Shown: positions 1 through 8,205, counted from the stretch's first letter. The stretch: 64,000 bases of DNA from Kineococcus aurantiacus (GCF_013409345.1 NZ_JACCBB010000001.1:4464001-4528000); one strand, 5' to 3'. The notes: generated by a model not told the origin, from the sequence alone. Numbers and translations are program-made.

Positions 1-1
1 G

Positions 2-523
2 CTGGTCGGGCCGACCGGGCCGTCGGTGCACGACGCGCACAGCCCGCGCCAGAGCGACTTCACCTACCGCCTGCCCACCACCGGCACGTACTACGTCGAC
101 ATCGTCTCCACCCGCGCCGCCAGCTACGACCTGTCGGTCTCCATCCCGGCCACCACCGGTGCGCCCACGGGGACGACCACGATCCAGCAGACCGGGGACG
201 CCACCTCCACGGCCGGGCAGGAGATCCGCTTCGCCCCCGGCAGCACGGCGGTGCGGGTCGCCGGCGGTGTGGGCACCACCGAGACGGCGCACTTCCGCTT
301 CGACGCCGTCGCCGGTCAGCGCGCCACGGTCGGGCTGGAGGACATCACACCCGAGGGGACCTGGACGCTGGTGGCCCCGGACGGTTCTCCGCTGCACACG
401 GCCATGACCGAGCAGCAGGGTCGGGCGACGGTCACGCTGCCGCAGACGGGGACCTACCGCCTGGACGTGCACTCGCCCTCGGGCAGCACCTTCACGCTGT
501 CGCTGTCCATCCCGCGCCACTGA
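2..523 (+). CDS. C-terminal part of a secreted protein with two PPC-like beta-sandwich repeats (5' end outside window)
   Basis: The reading frame is open from the first bases of the window, so the true start lies upstream and only the last 173 residues are visible. Two segments end in nearly the same pattern, a TGTY(Y/R)(V/L)D motif followed by a strand ending LSVSIP or LSLSIP. This spacing is seen in pre-peptidase C-terminal (PPC)-like beta-sandwich domains that follow secreted enzymes or surface proteins. No catalytic residues are visible in this part. The protein ends just after the second repeat. Whether a protease or another enzyme sits N-terminally cannot be told from here. Confidence 0.6.
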   Translation: MVGPTGPSVHDAHSPRQSDFTYRLPTTGTYYVDIVSTRAASYDLSVSIPATTGAPTGTTTIQQTGDATSTAGQEIRFAPGSTAVRVAGGVGTTETAHFRFDAVAGQRATVGLEDITPEGTWTLVAPDGSPLHTAMTEQQGRATVTLPQTGTYRLDVHSPSGSTFTLSLSIPRH

Positions 524-619
524 CCGCACGGACCCGGCGCGCACGGGTCGCGAACGGGGGGAACGGGAGACCGTGCCGGGGCGGCCGGCGGCGGCGTCGG
601 AACCCCCACCGCCGGTCGT

Positions 620-815
620 CCCGGGCCCGTCGCGCCACCGTGCTGGACCTCCCCGCGGTCCAGCACGCTGGGCAGGCTCCACCACAGGGCGCAGCGCCCG
701 TCCTCGGCGATTCCCGCGACGTCGACGAGCCGGTCCCCGCGCGGGGTGAACCGCAGCACCCACCCGTCCAGGGAGGGCCACGAACCCGGCGCCGCCACCT
801 GCGGCCGGTGGTCGG
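620..815 (-). pseudogene. Remnant of an unknown protein-coding gene
   Basis: On the minus strand a stretch of about 60 codons has the high third-position GC of real genes here and reads as plausible protein (for example GSWPSLDGWVLRF and GRCALWWSLPSVLDRG). I see no convincing start codon with a ribosome site. Upstream the frame runs into the dispersed repeat at 911-943. I read it as a gene fragment of unknown function. It could instead be a fortuitous open frame. Confidence 0.3.
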
Positions 816-910
816 GGTGCGGTGTCCCAGGACATCGGTGACGGTTCCGCGTCGGGACATCGGTGACCGTCGCAGAGCTGGGAAGGTGTCGGCCGTCCAC
901 GACGCACGCA

Positions 911-943
911 GCGCCATGACCGCGACGTCGCCCGCAGGGCGCC
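911..943 (+). repeat. Dispersed intergenic repeat, full-length copy
   Basis: One of the longest copies of a repeat found only in the first 28 kb. It joins the two recurring halves: GCGCCATGACCGCGACGTCG followed by CCCGCAGGGCGCC. Its ends (GGCGCC-like) can pair, so a transcript could fold. It lies in a gap with no intact gene. Confidence 0.7.
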
Positions 944-1164
944 TACTCGTTCACTGGACCATGACCGAGTGTTCTGGCACGCGACCACCCGGCGTGCAGA
1001 CCGAACCGGGCCAGGACAGGCCCGGCAGGACTCCGGCCAGTTGAGCACGTTCACCAGCAGAACCAGCCGACCCGGCGGAGGCCAGCTGCACTGCTGCGGC
1101 AGACGGCTCGACACTGTGGCGACTGCACCCTCGTGGTGGCTGCACGAGCGCCTACCGGGCGAAG

Positions 1165-1572
1165 ATGGAACCCGTGTCGACTTCCTCCCCCGCGGACCGG
1201 ACCAGGGCACTGACCACGCGTGAGCGCGAGGCGATCGTCGCCCTGCTGGAACGGGGCACCAGCAGCATCAGGACCCTTCCCATCACCACCGCCGACCGCG
1301 CCCGGTGGCTGAGCCAGGTGCCCCACACCCTGGCCGGCCGCTCGTGCGGGTGCGGCATCTGCCCCTCGATCGAGCTCACCGACGCCGAGGGCCACACCCC
1401 GGCCACCGTCGATGGTCGCGTCGTGCTGCAAGCCGAAGCTCCCGGGGCACTGCTGATGCTCTTCGTCGAGGAGGACCGACTCAGCTACCTGGAACTCGCA
1501 CCCCTGGCGGGCGACAGCATCAAGGTGTTCCCCGCCTCCACGGACATCAGCACGGACATCAGCACCTGGTGA
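1165..1572 (+). CDS. Hypothetical protein, 135 aa
   Basis: This is a coherent 135-residue protein of unknown function. A short Cys segment, SCGCGICPS, lies near residue 60, and a hydrophobic strand (GALLMLFVEEDRLSYLEL) follows. The ATG has a weak upstream GGGCGAAG, and a TACCGG six bases upstream would also fit a leaderless start. The last residues STDISTDIST come from a perfect 12-bp tandem duplication at 1541-1564, so the C-terminus may have been lengthened recently. Neighbours give no functional hint. Confidence 0.6.
   Translation: MEPVSTSSPADRTRALTTREREAIVALLERGTSSIRTLPITTADRARWLSQVPHTLAGRSCGCGICPSIELTDAEGHTPATVDGRVVLQAEAPGALLMLFVEEDRLSYLELAPLAGDSIKVFPASTDISTDISTW
1541..1564 (+). repeat. 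12-bp perfect tandem duplication inside a gene
   Basis: The unit CGGACATCAGCA occurs twice head to tail and adds four in-frame codons at the end of the hypothetical gene. It resembles the slippage-type duplications at 28,986 and 58,729. Confidence 0.85.
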
Positions 1573-1630
1573 CTCCCGCTTGCTCATCGTCACGAGAGCC
1601 CGTTGCCGACCCCAGGCGACTGCGCATGAC

Positions 1631-1652
1631 GCAGGATGACCGTGACGTCCGG
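1631..1652 (+). repeat. Dispersed intergenic repeat copy
   Basis: The core GGATGACCGTGACGTCCGG lies between the convergent gene ends at 1572 and 1659, in the same orientation as all other copies. Confidence 0.65.
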
Positions 1653-1658
1653 ACGCAG

Positions 1659-2132
1659 TCAGGCGGGGTGCTCTCGGCCTGCCTCGGCGACAGCCTTGAC
1701 GTGACTCCCGCGTCGTTGCAGGAGCCGGCGCAGGTACGGCGCGAGCAGCAGGTGGGCGACGACGTCGCCGAGGGCGCCCGCGGGGGCGGTGATGCTCATG
1801 CGGTCGGTCATGCGGGTCCCTCCCGACGTGAGGTCGTCGAAGAGGTGCTCGTGGTGCAGGGCGCGGAAGGGGCCGCGGGTCTGCTCGTCGACGAAGCGGT
1901 GCGGGCGGTCGTAGGCGGTGACGCGGCTGGTCGTGCGCCAGGGCAGTCCGAGGTGGCGGGCGTGGAGGGTTACCTCGTCGTCGAGGTGGAGCCGGCGCAG
2001 GCCGGTGCTGGTGGTGGCCGTCTCACCGCTGCCGGCGAGGGAGGCGGTGTGAACGTCGACGTCCAGTTCCAGGTCGAAGACGACGGCGGGTGGGGCGTGG
2101 ATGACGGTGACGACCTCGATCAGCACGGGCAC
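1659..2132 (-). CDS. SRPBCC-family ligand-binding protein, 157 aa
   Basis: The N-terminus begins with a beta strand followed by HAPPAVVFDLELDVDVH, as in START/Bet v 1 (SRPBCC) proteins. The mid-region RPHRFVDEQTRGPFRALHHE and following HLFDDLTSGGTRMTD match the cyclase/dehydrase-like pattern in which strands wrap a hydrophobic pocket. The length (157 aa) is normal for a one-domain member. The family binds small hydrophobic ligands, but the ligand cannot be predicted. The gene stands alone and converges on the hypothetical gene at 1165-1572. Confidence 0.75.
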   Translation of the reverse strand: MPVLIEVVTVIHAPPAVVFDLELDVDVHTASLAGSGETATTSTGLRRLHLDDEVTLHARHLGLPWRTTSRVTAYDRPHRFVDEQTRGPFRALHHEHLFDDLTSGGTRMTDRMSITAPAGALGDVVAHLLLAPYLRRLLQRRGSHVKAVAEAGREHPA

Positions 2133-2218
2133 CGCTGAAGGCTAGGTGTCAGCTCGCGGACCGCTGGCGGGTCGGCGTGATCGCGGCGTCATCGCCGTCC
2201 GGTAGGAGCGCGCACAAC

Positions 2219-2235
2219 GCGGGATGACCGTGCGT
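2219..2235 (+). repeat. Dispersed intergenic repeat, half copy
   Basis: GCGGGATGACCGTGCG lies upstream of the SdpI-like gene, with only the first half of the repeat conserved. Confidence 0.55.
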
Positions 2236-2365
2236 TCGACCCGTCTTGCGTCCGGGGGCCTTCGCCAGGCTTGAGGTGTTGGCGCTGCACGGGTGAGTGC
2301 GGACGGTGATCGCCCGGATGCCAGGCTGAGGGTCGTCGATCAACGGTGCTGGAAGGGGTGCGAGC

Positions 2366-2749
2366 GTGCCGGTGGGAGCTGTCGTCTCGGCCGCGTGGGG
2401 CTTGGTGGTGCTCGCGGGGCTGCTGCTGGTCATGGCCCGGGCCGTCCACTCCAGGGGACTGGAGCGCAACGGCCTGATGGGTGTGCGTACCAAGGCGACG
2501 ATGCACTGCGATGAGTGCTGGCGGCTGGCTCACCGGGCGGCGGAGCCGGGCCTGCGTCGTGCCGGCTGGGTCGCGGCGGTGGCTGTGGTGGTGTGCGTGG
2601 TGCTCGCCGTGGTCAGCTCCGGGCGTTCGTGGGGCGAGGTGGTGACCGTGACGGCTTTCGGGGTCAGCTACATCGCCGTGGTGGGAGTGCTGCTGCAGGC
2701 TGCGGTGGCGGCTGGTCGAGCCGCGCGGGCGTTGCACCCGCGTCGCTGA
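2366..2749 (+). CDS. SdpI-like integral membrane protein, 127 aa
   Basis: Three hydrophobic segments are visible (about residues 5-23, 68-87 and 95-112). Between the first and second lies RNGLMGVRTKATMHCDECW, which matches the SdpI family signature (GxRTxxTxxSxxxW). SdpI proteins are small membrane proteins. The Bacillus founder is the immunity protein against the SdpC toxin, while actinobacterial homologues are mostly uncharacterised. The GTG start is supported by GGAAGGGG about eight bases upstream. No toxin-like gene is adjacent, so an immunity role is only a family-level possibility. Confidence 0.75.
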   Translation: MPVGAVVSAAWGLVVLAGLLLVMARAVHSRGLERNGLMGVRTKATMHCDECWRLAHRAAEPGLRRAGWVAAVAVVVCVVLAVVSSGRSWGEVVTVTAFGVSYIAVVGVLLQAAVAAGRAARALHPRR

Positions 2750-2807
2750 CCGCGCGTCTCTCGACATGTCAGGACGTCGCCGGCTGCCCGTGATCGCGCC
2801 CGGGAGG

Positions 2808-2839
2808 GGCCATGAGCGTGAACTCGCCCGCAGGACGCC
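2808..2839 (+). repeat. Dispersed intergenic repeat, diverged copy
   Basis: GGCCATGAGCGTGAACTCGC followed by CCGCAGGACGCC retains both halves with several substitutions. It lies between the convergent SdpI-like and methyltransferase genes. Confidence 0.6.
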
Positions 2840-2870
2840 CGGACCGAGCCTTGGTCACTGCCGAGCGCGG

Positions 2871-3587
2871 TCACCGACCGACGTGGAGCGGAGCGGTGTA
2901 GCGCAGTGAGTAGCGCCAGAACAGGTGCCGGCGCAGGGCGGCCCCTGGCGTCTGCCGGTGCGCGACCTCGCGGACCTCGCGCAGGGTCGTGGTGGTGGGG
3001 GCGGTGGGTGCGGTCATCGCGAGGGGGCGCTGGGCGGATCGACGTTGGCGCGTCTTCGCTGTGCCCATCACGAGGTTGGCAGGGACGGCAGCAGCGCTGA
3101 GCAGGTAGTCCGAGGGAGTCTCTTCGCGGTAGACGCCCAGGACGATCAGCGTGCCGCCTGGGGTCAGGAGGTCCCGCAGTCGGACCAGTGCCGGCTCGAA
3201 GGGCACGTGGTGCAGTACCGCCAGGGCGGTGATCGCGTCGTACCCGCTGGGCAGGTCGGCGGTGAGCAGGTCCTCGCAGCGGAAGTCGACGTTGTGCTGC
3301 TCGTGGGAGAGGCGTCGTGCGGTGTCGATGCTGGCAGGGTCGGCGTCAAGACCGGTGACGTGGCTGGCGCGTCGGGAGAGGCGGCGGACCAGGTCGCCGG
3401 TGCCGCAGCCGACATCTAGGGCAGCGTTGAGGTGGGAGGGCAGGTGCCGCTCGATCCAGCCGTGGTGGTGGGCGTTGTGGTCCCAGGGGTGCGCCTGGTT
3501 CCACGCACCGCACCAGGCCAAGGCGCGCTGACCGACCGCTGCCGTCACCGTGCCGAACCTCCGCTGCCACGTCGCATCCCGGATCAC
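2871..3587 (-). CDS. Class I SAM-dependent methyltransferase, 238 aa
   Basis: Motif I ALDVGCGTGDLVRRL at about residues 57-71 and the acidic post-I residue in VTGLDAD define the SAM-binding Rossmann fold. The ITALAVLHHVPFEPALVRL segment corresponds to motif IV and following. This is the Methyltransf_11/25-type architecture of small-molecule methyltransferases. The substrate is unknown. The C-terminal third is basic and Thr/Arg rich. No partner gene lies close, and the gene faces a repeat-containing gap on each side. Confidence 0.85.
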   Translation of the reverse strand: MIRDATWQRRFGTVTAAVGQRALAWCGAWNQAHPWDHNAHHHGWIERHLPSHLNAALDVGCGTGDLVRRLSRRASHVTGLDADPASIDTARRLSHEQHNVDFRCEDLLTADLPSGYDAITALAVLHHVPFEPALVRLRDLLTPGGTLIVLGVYREETPSDYLLSAAAVPANLVMGTAKTRQRRSAQRPLAMTAPTAPTTTTLREVREVAHRQTPGAALRRHLFWRYSLRYTAPLHVGR

Positions 3588-3693
3588 CTAAGCAGTCATG
3601 AGCACCCACGAACAAGATCAGCAAGGCCGGCACAGGCAGCTTCGCCGTCACGCGGACATCGCCGTGTGAGAGCGGTCGCTGGCGTCCGCGACA

Positions 3694-3712
3694 GCGGGAT
3701 GACCGTGAGGTT
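3694..3712 (+). repeat. Dispersed intergenic repeat, half copy
   Basis: GCGGGATGACCGTGAGGTT lies upstream of the methyltransferase start and about 105 bases before the next plus-strand gene. Confidence 0.6.
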
Positions 3713-3817
3713 GTCTGAAGCGGAGGAGCTGTGTAGGAGGGCTTGATCGCCGGTTGACACGCGTTGCTCCTGCCACGGTGAGGACGTGCAGGTCGTGTCG
3801 AAGGGGAGGGCTGGACT

Positions 3818-4120
3818 GTGGAGCTGATCAATGCTGTCGGTCCGGGGCTGGTGGCTCTAGGAGTCCTGGGGCTGCCGGTGCTGGCGGTTGTTCGTTGGCG
3901 CTGCTGGAGCCTGTGGGTGGTGGGGCTGTACCTGCTCAGCGTGGTGTTGCTAGTGGTGTGGACGGCGAAGAGCGTGGTGATCGCGGACAGCAGCGACAAC
4001 CACCCTCCGGCGTGGCCAGCTTTGCCGTGGATGTTGGCTGCGGTCGTTGCCGCGGGGCTCACCGTCGCGGTGCTGCAGACGAGTCGGGGACGGGAGCGGA
4101 CGTCCTCATCTGCGGGATGA
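3818..4120 (+). CDS. Small membrane protein of unknown function, 100 aa
   Basis: Three membrane spans are predicted by eye (about residues 7-27, 31-49 and 66-87) with a short Trp/Pro-rich loop between the last two. The GTG start follows AAGGGGAGGG at a good distance. The coding end is unusual: its TGA stop lies inside a copy of the dispersed repeat (GGGATGACCG). Repeat arrival or gene shortening may therefore have set the C-terminus. No family is recognised. Confidence 0.6.
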   Translation: MELINAVGPGLVALGVLGLPVLAVVRWRCWSLWVVGLYLLSVVLLVVWTAKSVVIADSSDNHPPAWPALPWMLAAVVAAGLTVAVLQTSRGRERTSSSAG

Positions 4121-4132
4121 CCGTGACGTCGC
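4112..4132 (+). repeat. Dispersed repeat copy providing a stop codon
   Basis: GCGGGATGACCGTGACGTCG overlaps the last codons and TGA stop of the small membrane-protein gene. Confidence 0.7.
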
Positions 4133-4269
4133 TGAACCGGCACTCATGACCTGACTGGCCGTCCTCGAGCTTCGTGAGCGCGTTCGTCCCGGTGCTACGA
4201 CCGGAGGTGAGTGGTTCTCAGTGGGTAGCTCACGGCTGTCGTCCTCCCTCAGGCCTTCAGCAGTGGTGG

Positions 4270-4716
4270 TCACTGCCTGGCGTGCAGAGCGCGGTTGAGG
4301 GGGATGCGGCCGATGAGGGTGGGCAGGACACCCGCGGCGATGATGGCGACCGGCCCCCAGTCGGTGCGCAGCGCGGCGATGGCCAGCAGCCCGGTGACCA
4401 GGCTGATGCAGTTGAAACCAACAGCAGCGACGTAGCTGGCGGACGTGCTCTCGCCGACGGCTGGGCGGTGCTGCCAGGCGCGGACGCTGCGCCAGCTCAT
4501 GACCAGGGACAGGACGAGCAGAGCCAGGAACACCACGTTCAAGACGGTCGTGTTGCCTGCCCGCCCCACCCACAGGGCCCCGGCGAGGGTGACGCCCATC
4601 AGCACGGTCCCCACCGCGTGCGTGCCGATGAGGACGGGGTACCGCAACGCGGCCAAGCCGGCGGCGAGGGCCACGGTGGCGGCGGCGGCGTGGACGGCGA
4701 TCAGGACAGCGTGCAT
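4270..4716 (-). CDS. Four-span membrane protein, 148 aa
   Basis: The protein is almost entirely hydrophobic, with about four spans. The first begins at the N-terminus with HAAAATVALAAGLAAL and the last ends with a basic tail. Its ATG overlaps the TGA of the preceding hydrolase gene (TGATG), so the two are probably translationally coupled. I do not recognise the family with certainty. DUF2306-like or DoxX-like small membrane proteins are possible. Confidence 0.6.
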   Translation of the reverse strand: MHAVLIAVHAAAATVALAAGLAALRYPVLIGTHAVGTVLMGVTLAGALWVGRAGNTTVLNVVFLALLVLSLVMSWRSVRAWQHRPAVGESTSASYVAAVGFNCISLVTGLLAIAALRTDWGPVAIIAAGVLPTLIGRIPLNRALHARQ

Positions 4717-5852
4717 CAGGTGGCCTCCTGAGAAGCATTGCGGGGAGCAGTGCTGAGGCGAGCAGCACCCAGGCGAGCCGCGGTCAGGCGGTCGAGAGCA
4801 CGACCCAGCCCGGTGACCACGGCGAGCCCGAGCCCGGCCAGCATCAGCAGGTTCGCCCCGTGCAGCAGCGCGGCAGTGGCAGGTGAGGGGTCCGGCATGG
4901 CCACCACCGGCACACCCTGGCTGACCGAGGTGTCGAAGGAGCGTTCCTGGTCGGGGTGGTGCATCCAGGTGCCGGCACGCTCGACCGCTGCGGGGCTGGT
5001 GGTGAGGTCGTGCCCGACTCCGGCCAGCACGGCGATCGCGGGGGCCGTCGACAGTTCCTGCGCCAGGATCGCCACGGCGGTGTTGATCGGCACGGTCGCG
5101 TCCTCGGCGCCGAAGATCGCCAGCACCGGCTGCCGCACCTGCGCCAGGGGCGGCGTGCAGGTGGTGTGGTCGACGACACGGCGTCCCAGCGCCAGGTGCA
5201 GCGTGAGCGGTCGGCGCACGGCGCCCAGGCCGTGCTCGTGCAGGAACCGGGCGATGGTGTGCTCCAGCTGCTGGCCGGGGGTGACGGTCGGGGCGGAGAC
5301 CATCACCGCGAACGCGATCGCCGGGTCTGCGGCGGCCACCCAGCCGCCTTCACTGATGCCCCACACGCCCACGCGTGTCGGGTCGACGCCGGACCGCTGC
5401 CGCAGGACGACTGCGGCGGCGGCGGCATCGCGACCCAGCGCGGCGTGGTCGCGGGAGAAGGGCGTGTAGGCGCTCAGGTCCTTGTCGTAGGTCGGCACCG
5501 CGATGCCGCGGCGGGCGAAGGCTGTTGCGACGTGGGCCAGCGACGTGCGAGAGCCTGCACCGCTGCCGGCGATCAGGACCACGCCCGGCACCGCCCCGCT
5601 CGTCTCGGGTTGCAGCACCGTGGCCGCGAGTGCTCCTGCAGCGGTGGAGACCGTGGTCTCGGTGGAGCGGTGGGGCAGGTCCTCCCGCGCGGGGGGGTCG
5701 TGGAGCTGGCGCTGGACCGGAGGCGTGCTCGGCGTGGTCGGCGTGATCGGCGTGGCCGCCAGCACGGGTGCCGCAGGAGCGCTGAGCAGTGCGGCGCCCT
5801 GCAGGGTGAGGGCCAGCACGATGAGGACGCCGCTGGCGCGGGTGCTCCTCAC
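4716..5852 (-). CDS. Exported or membrane-anchored alpha/beta hydrolase
   Basis: An N-terminal hydrophobic segment ending APVLAA looks like a signal peptide or anchor. The alpha/beta-hydrolase core follows: the nucleophile elbow GVWGISEGGW (Ser in GxSxG), an acid in FGAEDATVP and a catalytic His in GVGHDLT. Another hydrophobic segment near the C-terminus (NLLMLAGLGLAVVTGL) suggests membrane attachment. This resembles dienelactone-hydrolase or acyl-CoA-thioesterase-like serine hydrolases (about 378 aa). I chose the GTG at 5852 because it is the first start giving an intact leader without crossing the regulator on the other strand. No clear ribosome site is visible, so the start is uncertain. 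Confidence 0.7.
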   Translation of the reverse strand: MRSTRASGVLIVLALTLQGAALLSAPAAPVLAATPITPTTPSTPPVQRQLHDPPAREDLPHRSTETTVSTAAGALAATVLQPETSGAVPGVVLIAGSGAGSRTSLAHVATAFARRGIAVPTYDKDLSAYTPFSRDHAALGRDAAAAAVVLRQRSGVDPTRVGVWGISEGGWVAAADPAIAFAVMVSAPTVTPGQQLEHTIARFLHEHGLGAVRRPLTLHLALGRRVVDHTTCTPPLAQVRQPVLAIFGAEDATVPINTAVAILAQELSTAPAIAVLAGVGHDLTTSPAAVERAGTWMHHPDQERSFDTSVSQGVPVVAMPDPSPATAALLHGANLLMLAGLGLAVVTGLGRALDRLTAARLGAARLSTAPRNASQEAT

Positions 5853-5951
5853 GACGACACCGCAGGTGCTGCGGTTGCTGCGGGCTTCCCGATCACGCGC
5901 TCGAGTAGACCGAGCAAGGGCGAGGCGGGTCCAACAACCCCTCCCGCCATT

Positions 5952-5968
5952 GACAACCGGTGGTTGTC
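5952..5968. promoter_or_regulatory. Inverted repeat in the LysR/hydrolase divergent promoter
   Basis: GACAACC-GGT-GGTTGTC is a perfect 7-bp inverted repeat with a 3-bp spacer. It ends 17 bases before the LysR start, between two divergent genes, and is the natural candidate for the LysR binding site. Confidence 0.65.
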
Positions 5969-5985
5969 GTGCGCTTGTTCGTGGG

Positions 5986-6930
5986 GTGGACATCGACACC
6001 GGGCTGCTGCGTGCGCTGGTCGTCCTCGCCGAGGAGTCGCACTTCGGTCGCGCGGCCGACCGGCTGGACCTCACCCAGCAGGCGCTGTCCAAGCGCATCA
6101 AGCGGTTGGAGACCGAGGTGGGTGCGCTGCTGGTGGACCGTGACGACCGGCGCCGGATCCGCCTGACCGCGGCGGGGCAGCACGCTCTCCCCACCGCGCG
6201 CGAGGTCCTCGCCGCGGTGGACCGTCTGGACCTCGCTCGAGAGCGCGCCGGGCGTCTCCGCGTCGACGTGATGAGCGCCGACCTCGCCACGACGGCCTGG
6301 GTGCGCCGGGCCACCCGCACGCACGGCCTCCCGCTCGACGTCGTGCACCGGCCTGTGGAGACGACAGCCGAGCACCTGTTGCGTTCGGGCGGCACGGACC
6401 TCGCCTTCGGCCGTTCCGGTGCCGTGCCCACCCCGTGGCCCACCGGCATCCACCACCGGCTGGTACTGCTGGAGCCCCTCGCCGTCCTGGTGCCCGGACA
6501 CCACCGGTGGGCTCAGCTCGAGGAGCTCGCGCTGGAGCAGCTGACCGGGCAGCACCTGTGGTTCCCGATGGCTGCAGCGCCGCTGGAGTGGCGCAGCTAC
6601 ACCAGCGAGCTGTGCCTGCTCGCCGGCATCGACCTGGACACCACCGGTTCCACCTTCGGCTTCCAGCAGTGGGCTGAGGATGTCAGCACTGGTGTCTGCG
6701 CTCCCTCGCTCATCGGCGAAGCCATGCGCACACCCGATCCGCGGATGCGCACCGTTCCCATCGTGAACCCCACCCCGGTCTTCCCGTGGTCCCTGCTGTG
6801 GCGCGATGAGCTGCCCGTCGAGACCGTCTCGGCGGTCCTGACGGGGATGGGCTTCGCCACGCCGGCCCCTTGCCCAGACCCCGACATCTGGATGCCGGCA
6901 GCTGACCGGGCGTTCCTCGAGCTGGACTGA
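5986..6930 (+). CDS. LysR-family transcriptional regulator, 314 aa
   Basis: The N-terminal winged helix-turn-helix is clear (HFGRAADRLDLTQQALSKRI, about residues 18-37), followed by the LysR linker helix and an effector-binding domain. The length of 314 aa is normal. The open frame continues far upstream, but the HTH must sit near the N-terminus, so GTG at 5986 is preferred. The gene is divergent from the hydrolase-membrane protein pair and probably controls it through the inverted repeat at 5952-5968. The inducer is unknown. Confidence 0.85.
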   Translation: MDIDTGLLRALVVLAEESHFGRAADRLDLTQQALSKRIKRLETEVGALLVDRDDRRRIRLTAAGQHALPTAREVLAAVDRLDLARERAGRLRVDVMSADLATTAWVRRATRTHGLPLDVVHRPVETTAEHLLRSGGTDLAFGRSGAVPTPWPTGIHHRLVLLEPLAVLVPGHHRWAQLEELALEQLTGQHLWFPMAAAPLEWRSYTSELCLLAGIDLDTTGSTFGFQQWAEDVSTGVCAPSLIGEAMRTPDPRMRTVPIVNPTPVFPWSLLWRDELPVETVSAVLTGMGFATPAPCPDPDIWMPAADRAFLELD

Positions 6931-6942
6931 ATCCCCCGGAAG

Positions 6943-6960
6943 GCGGGATGACCGGATGTC
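6943..6960 (+). repeat. Dispersed intergenic repeat, half copy
   Basis: GCGGGATGACCGGATGTC lies 13 bases after the LysR stop. Confidence 0.55.
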
Positions 6961-7035
6961 CCGGGAGGACTGTCCTGGTAGGTGGCCTCACCCATCTCCA
7001 CGTGAGAAGCACGTCCTCGAGCAGGGATGTCTCGC

Positions 7036-7041
7036 TACCGT
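7036..7041 (+). promoter_or_regulatory. -10 element of a probable leaderless promoter
   Basis: TACCGT lies exactly seven bases before the GTG at 7049. The same TANNNT-N6/7-start arrangement recurs at 22,542, 25,099, 44,925, 45,678, 58,933 and 63,527. Confidence 0.5.
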
Positions 7042-7048
7042 CGTGTCC

Positions 7049-7456
7049 GTGACCGATGAGGAGTTCGACGCCTTGTGGAACCGGGCTTGCGAGTGGGACG
7101 CACCAGCCATCAGGACGCACCGCGGGGACGAGGCGTTGCACGTGGTCCTGACCTTCGACGGCAGCGTCCACAACGGTGGCCTGCTCAACGCGGTGGCGAC
7201 CTACGGCGAGGACCCCGAGTACCCCCTGCCCCGGGTGCTGCAGGCCTACCGCTTCCTGGGTCTGGAGGACGCCGCCTCGATCATCGCGCGGGCGCGCCAG
7301 GAGTTCGAGGGCTTCAGCGCCATGGCCGACGACGCGCGCGGTGACGTCGCGGAGGAGCGCATCAACGCTTCGTACGTGCTGGACAGCGGCGCCCTCAGCG
7401 CCGCTGTCCGCGCCACCGTGCAGGCTTCCCCGCAGAGCTTCGCCCCGCTCGGCTGA
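7049..7456 (+). CDS. DUF4375 (DMP19-like) protein, 135 aa
   Basis: The segment GSVHNGGLLNAVATYGEDPE followed by a helix pair matches the DMP19-like DUF4375 pattern, in which a conserved NGG loop precedes helices. The family's role is unknown. DMP19 of Neisseria is a DNA-mimic protein, but this does not transfer automatically to actinobacterial members. Two in-frame GTG codons occur at 7043 and 7049. I chose 7049 because the TACCGT at 7036 then has leaderless spacing. Confidence 0.65.
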   Translation: MTDEEFDALWNRACEWDAPAIRTHRGDEALHVVLTFDGSVHNGGLLNAVATYGEDPEYPLPRVLQAYRFLGLEDAASIIARARQEFEGFSAMADDARGDVAEERINASYVLDSGALSAAVRATVQASPQSFAPLG

Positions 7457-7501
7457 GAGGGCACCAGCTCCGATCCGGCTCTTGGCGCGACCGCGCGGAC
7501 G

Positions 7502-7600
7502 GCGGGATGACCGCGACGTCGCCCGGAGAGCGGGATGACCGTGTGGTTGTTCTGGTGCTCGCCTCGAACCGATCAGCGCCATGACCGTGACGTCGCCCTC
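7502..7600 (+). repeat. Cluster of three dispersed-repeat copies
   Basis: Copies start at about 7,502 (GCGGGATGACCGCGACGTCG), 7,530 (GCGGGATGACCGTGTGGTTG) and 7,577 (GCGCCATGACCGTGACGTCG). This shows that the GCGGGATG and GCGCCATG versions belong to one family and can stand in tandem. Confidence 0.75.
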
Positions 7601-7650
7601 ATGGAGACTCGTCCCACCACGGACCGGACCGGTGCGGCAGCCTGGCCGGT

Positions 7651-8124
7651 ATGAGCGGCTTCTCGGTCACGGCGTCGGTGCAGGTGCGCGGCACCGGTCC
7701 TGACCTACCGTTGCCGCGGGTGGGGCTCATCGCCGCTCCAGACCGGCCGCTGCAGCACGACCGTGACGAGAAGGACGATCTGCGGGAGTGGCCCTTCCCG
7801 GTCAGCGTGGACTTCGCCAGCTCCTCAGGCGGGGGGCGCTACGCGGTGGTCCAGACGTTGTCGCAGCGGGTGACCTCGGCCGGGGCGGCGTTGGTGCTCG
7901 ACAGTGCCTCAGGAGGTGAGCCGTGGCAGCCGCGACCGAAAGCCTTGGGCTGGGATGCGGAGGACTGGGGGATGCGCTGGCCCTTCGACGGGTGGTGGGT
8001 GTGGGCGGACTTCACCAGTGGTTTCACGGGACCGGCGACGTTCACCGCCACCGCGCCGGTGCAGTGGGGACCTGGCCCGCAGCGAGCAGAGGTAGTGCTG
8101 ACGCTGACGGTGACAGGGCCCTGA
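7651..8124 (+). CDS. Hypothetical protein, 157 aa
   Basis: The protein is rich in beta-strand patterns and Trp (WDAEDWGMRWPFDGWWVWAD near residue 100). Alternating hydrophobic strands at both ends suggest a single all-beta domain. No signal peptide, membrane span or known motif is visible. A CAGCCT element seven bases before the ATG could be a leaderless -10. The neighbours on both sides are equally short and unknown. Confidence 0.55.
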   Translation: MSGFSVTASVQVRGTGPDLPLPRVGLIAAPDRPLQHDRDEKDDLREWPFPVSVDFASSSGGGRYAVVQTLSQRVTSAGAALVLDSASGGEPWQPRPKALGWDAEDWGMRWPFDGWWVWADFTSGFTGPATFTATAPVQWGPGPQRAEVVLTLTVTGP

Positions 8125-8167
8125 GCCTGGCGCTGAGGTGCTCGTCTGCCGACCGCAGGTGGCTGAC

Positions 8168-8205
8168 CGCCCGGAGGGCGCCATGACCGCGACGTCGTAG
8201 CGGCG
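8168..8205 (+). repeat. Dispersed intergenic repeat copy
   Basis: GGGCGCCATGACCGCGACGT followed by CGTAGCGGCGCC lies between two convergent genes. Its ends can pair. Confidence 0.65.
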
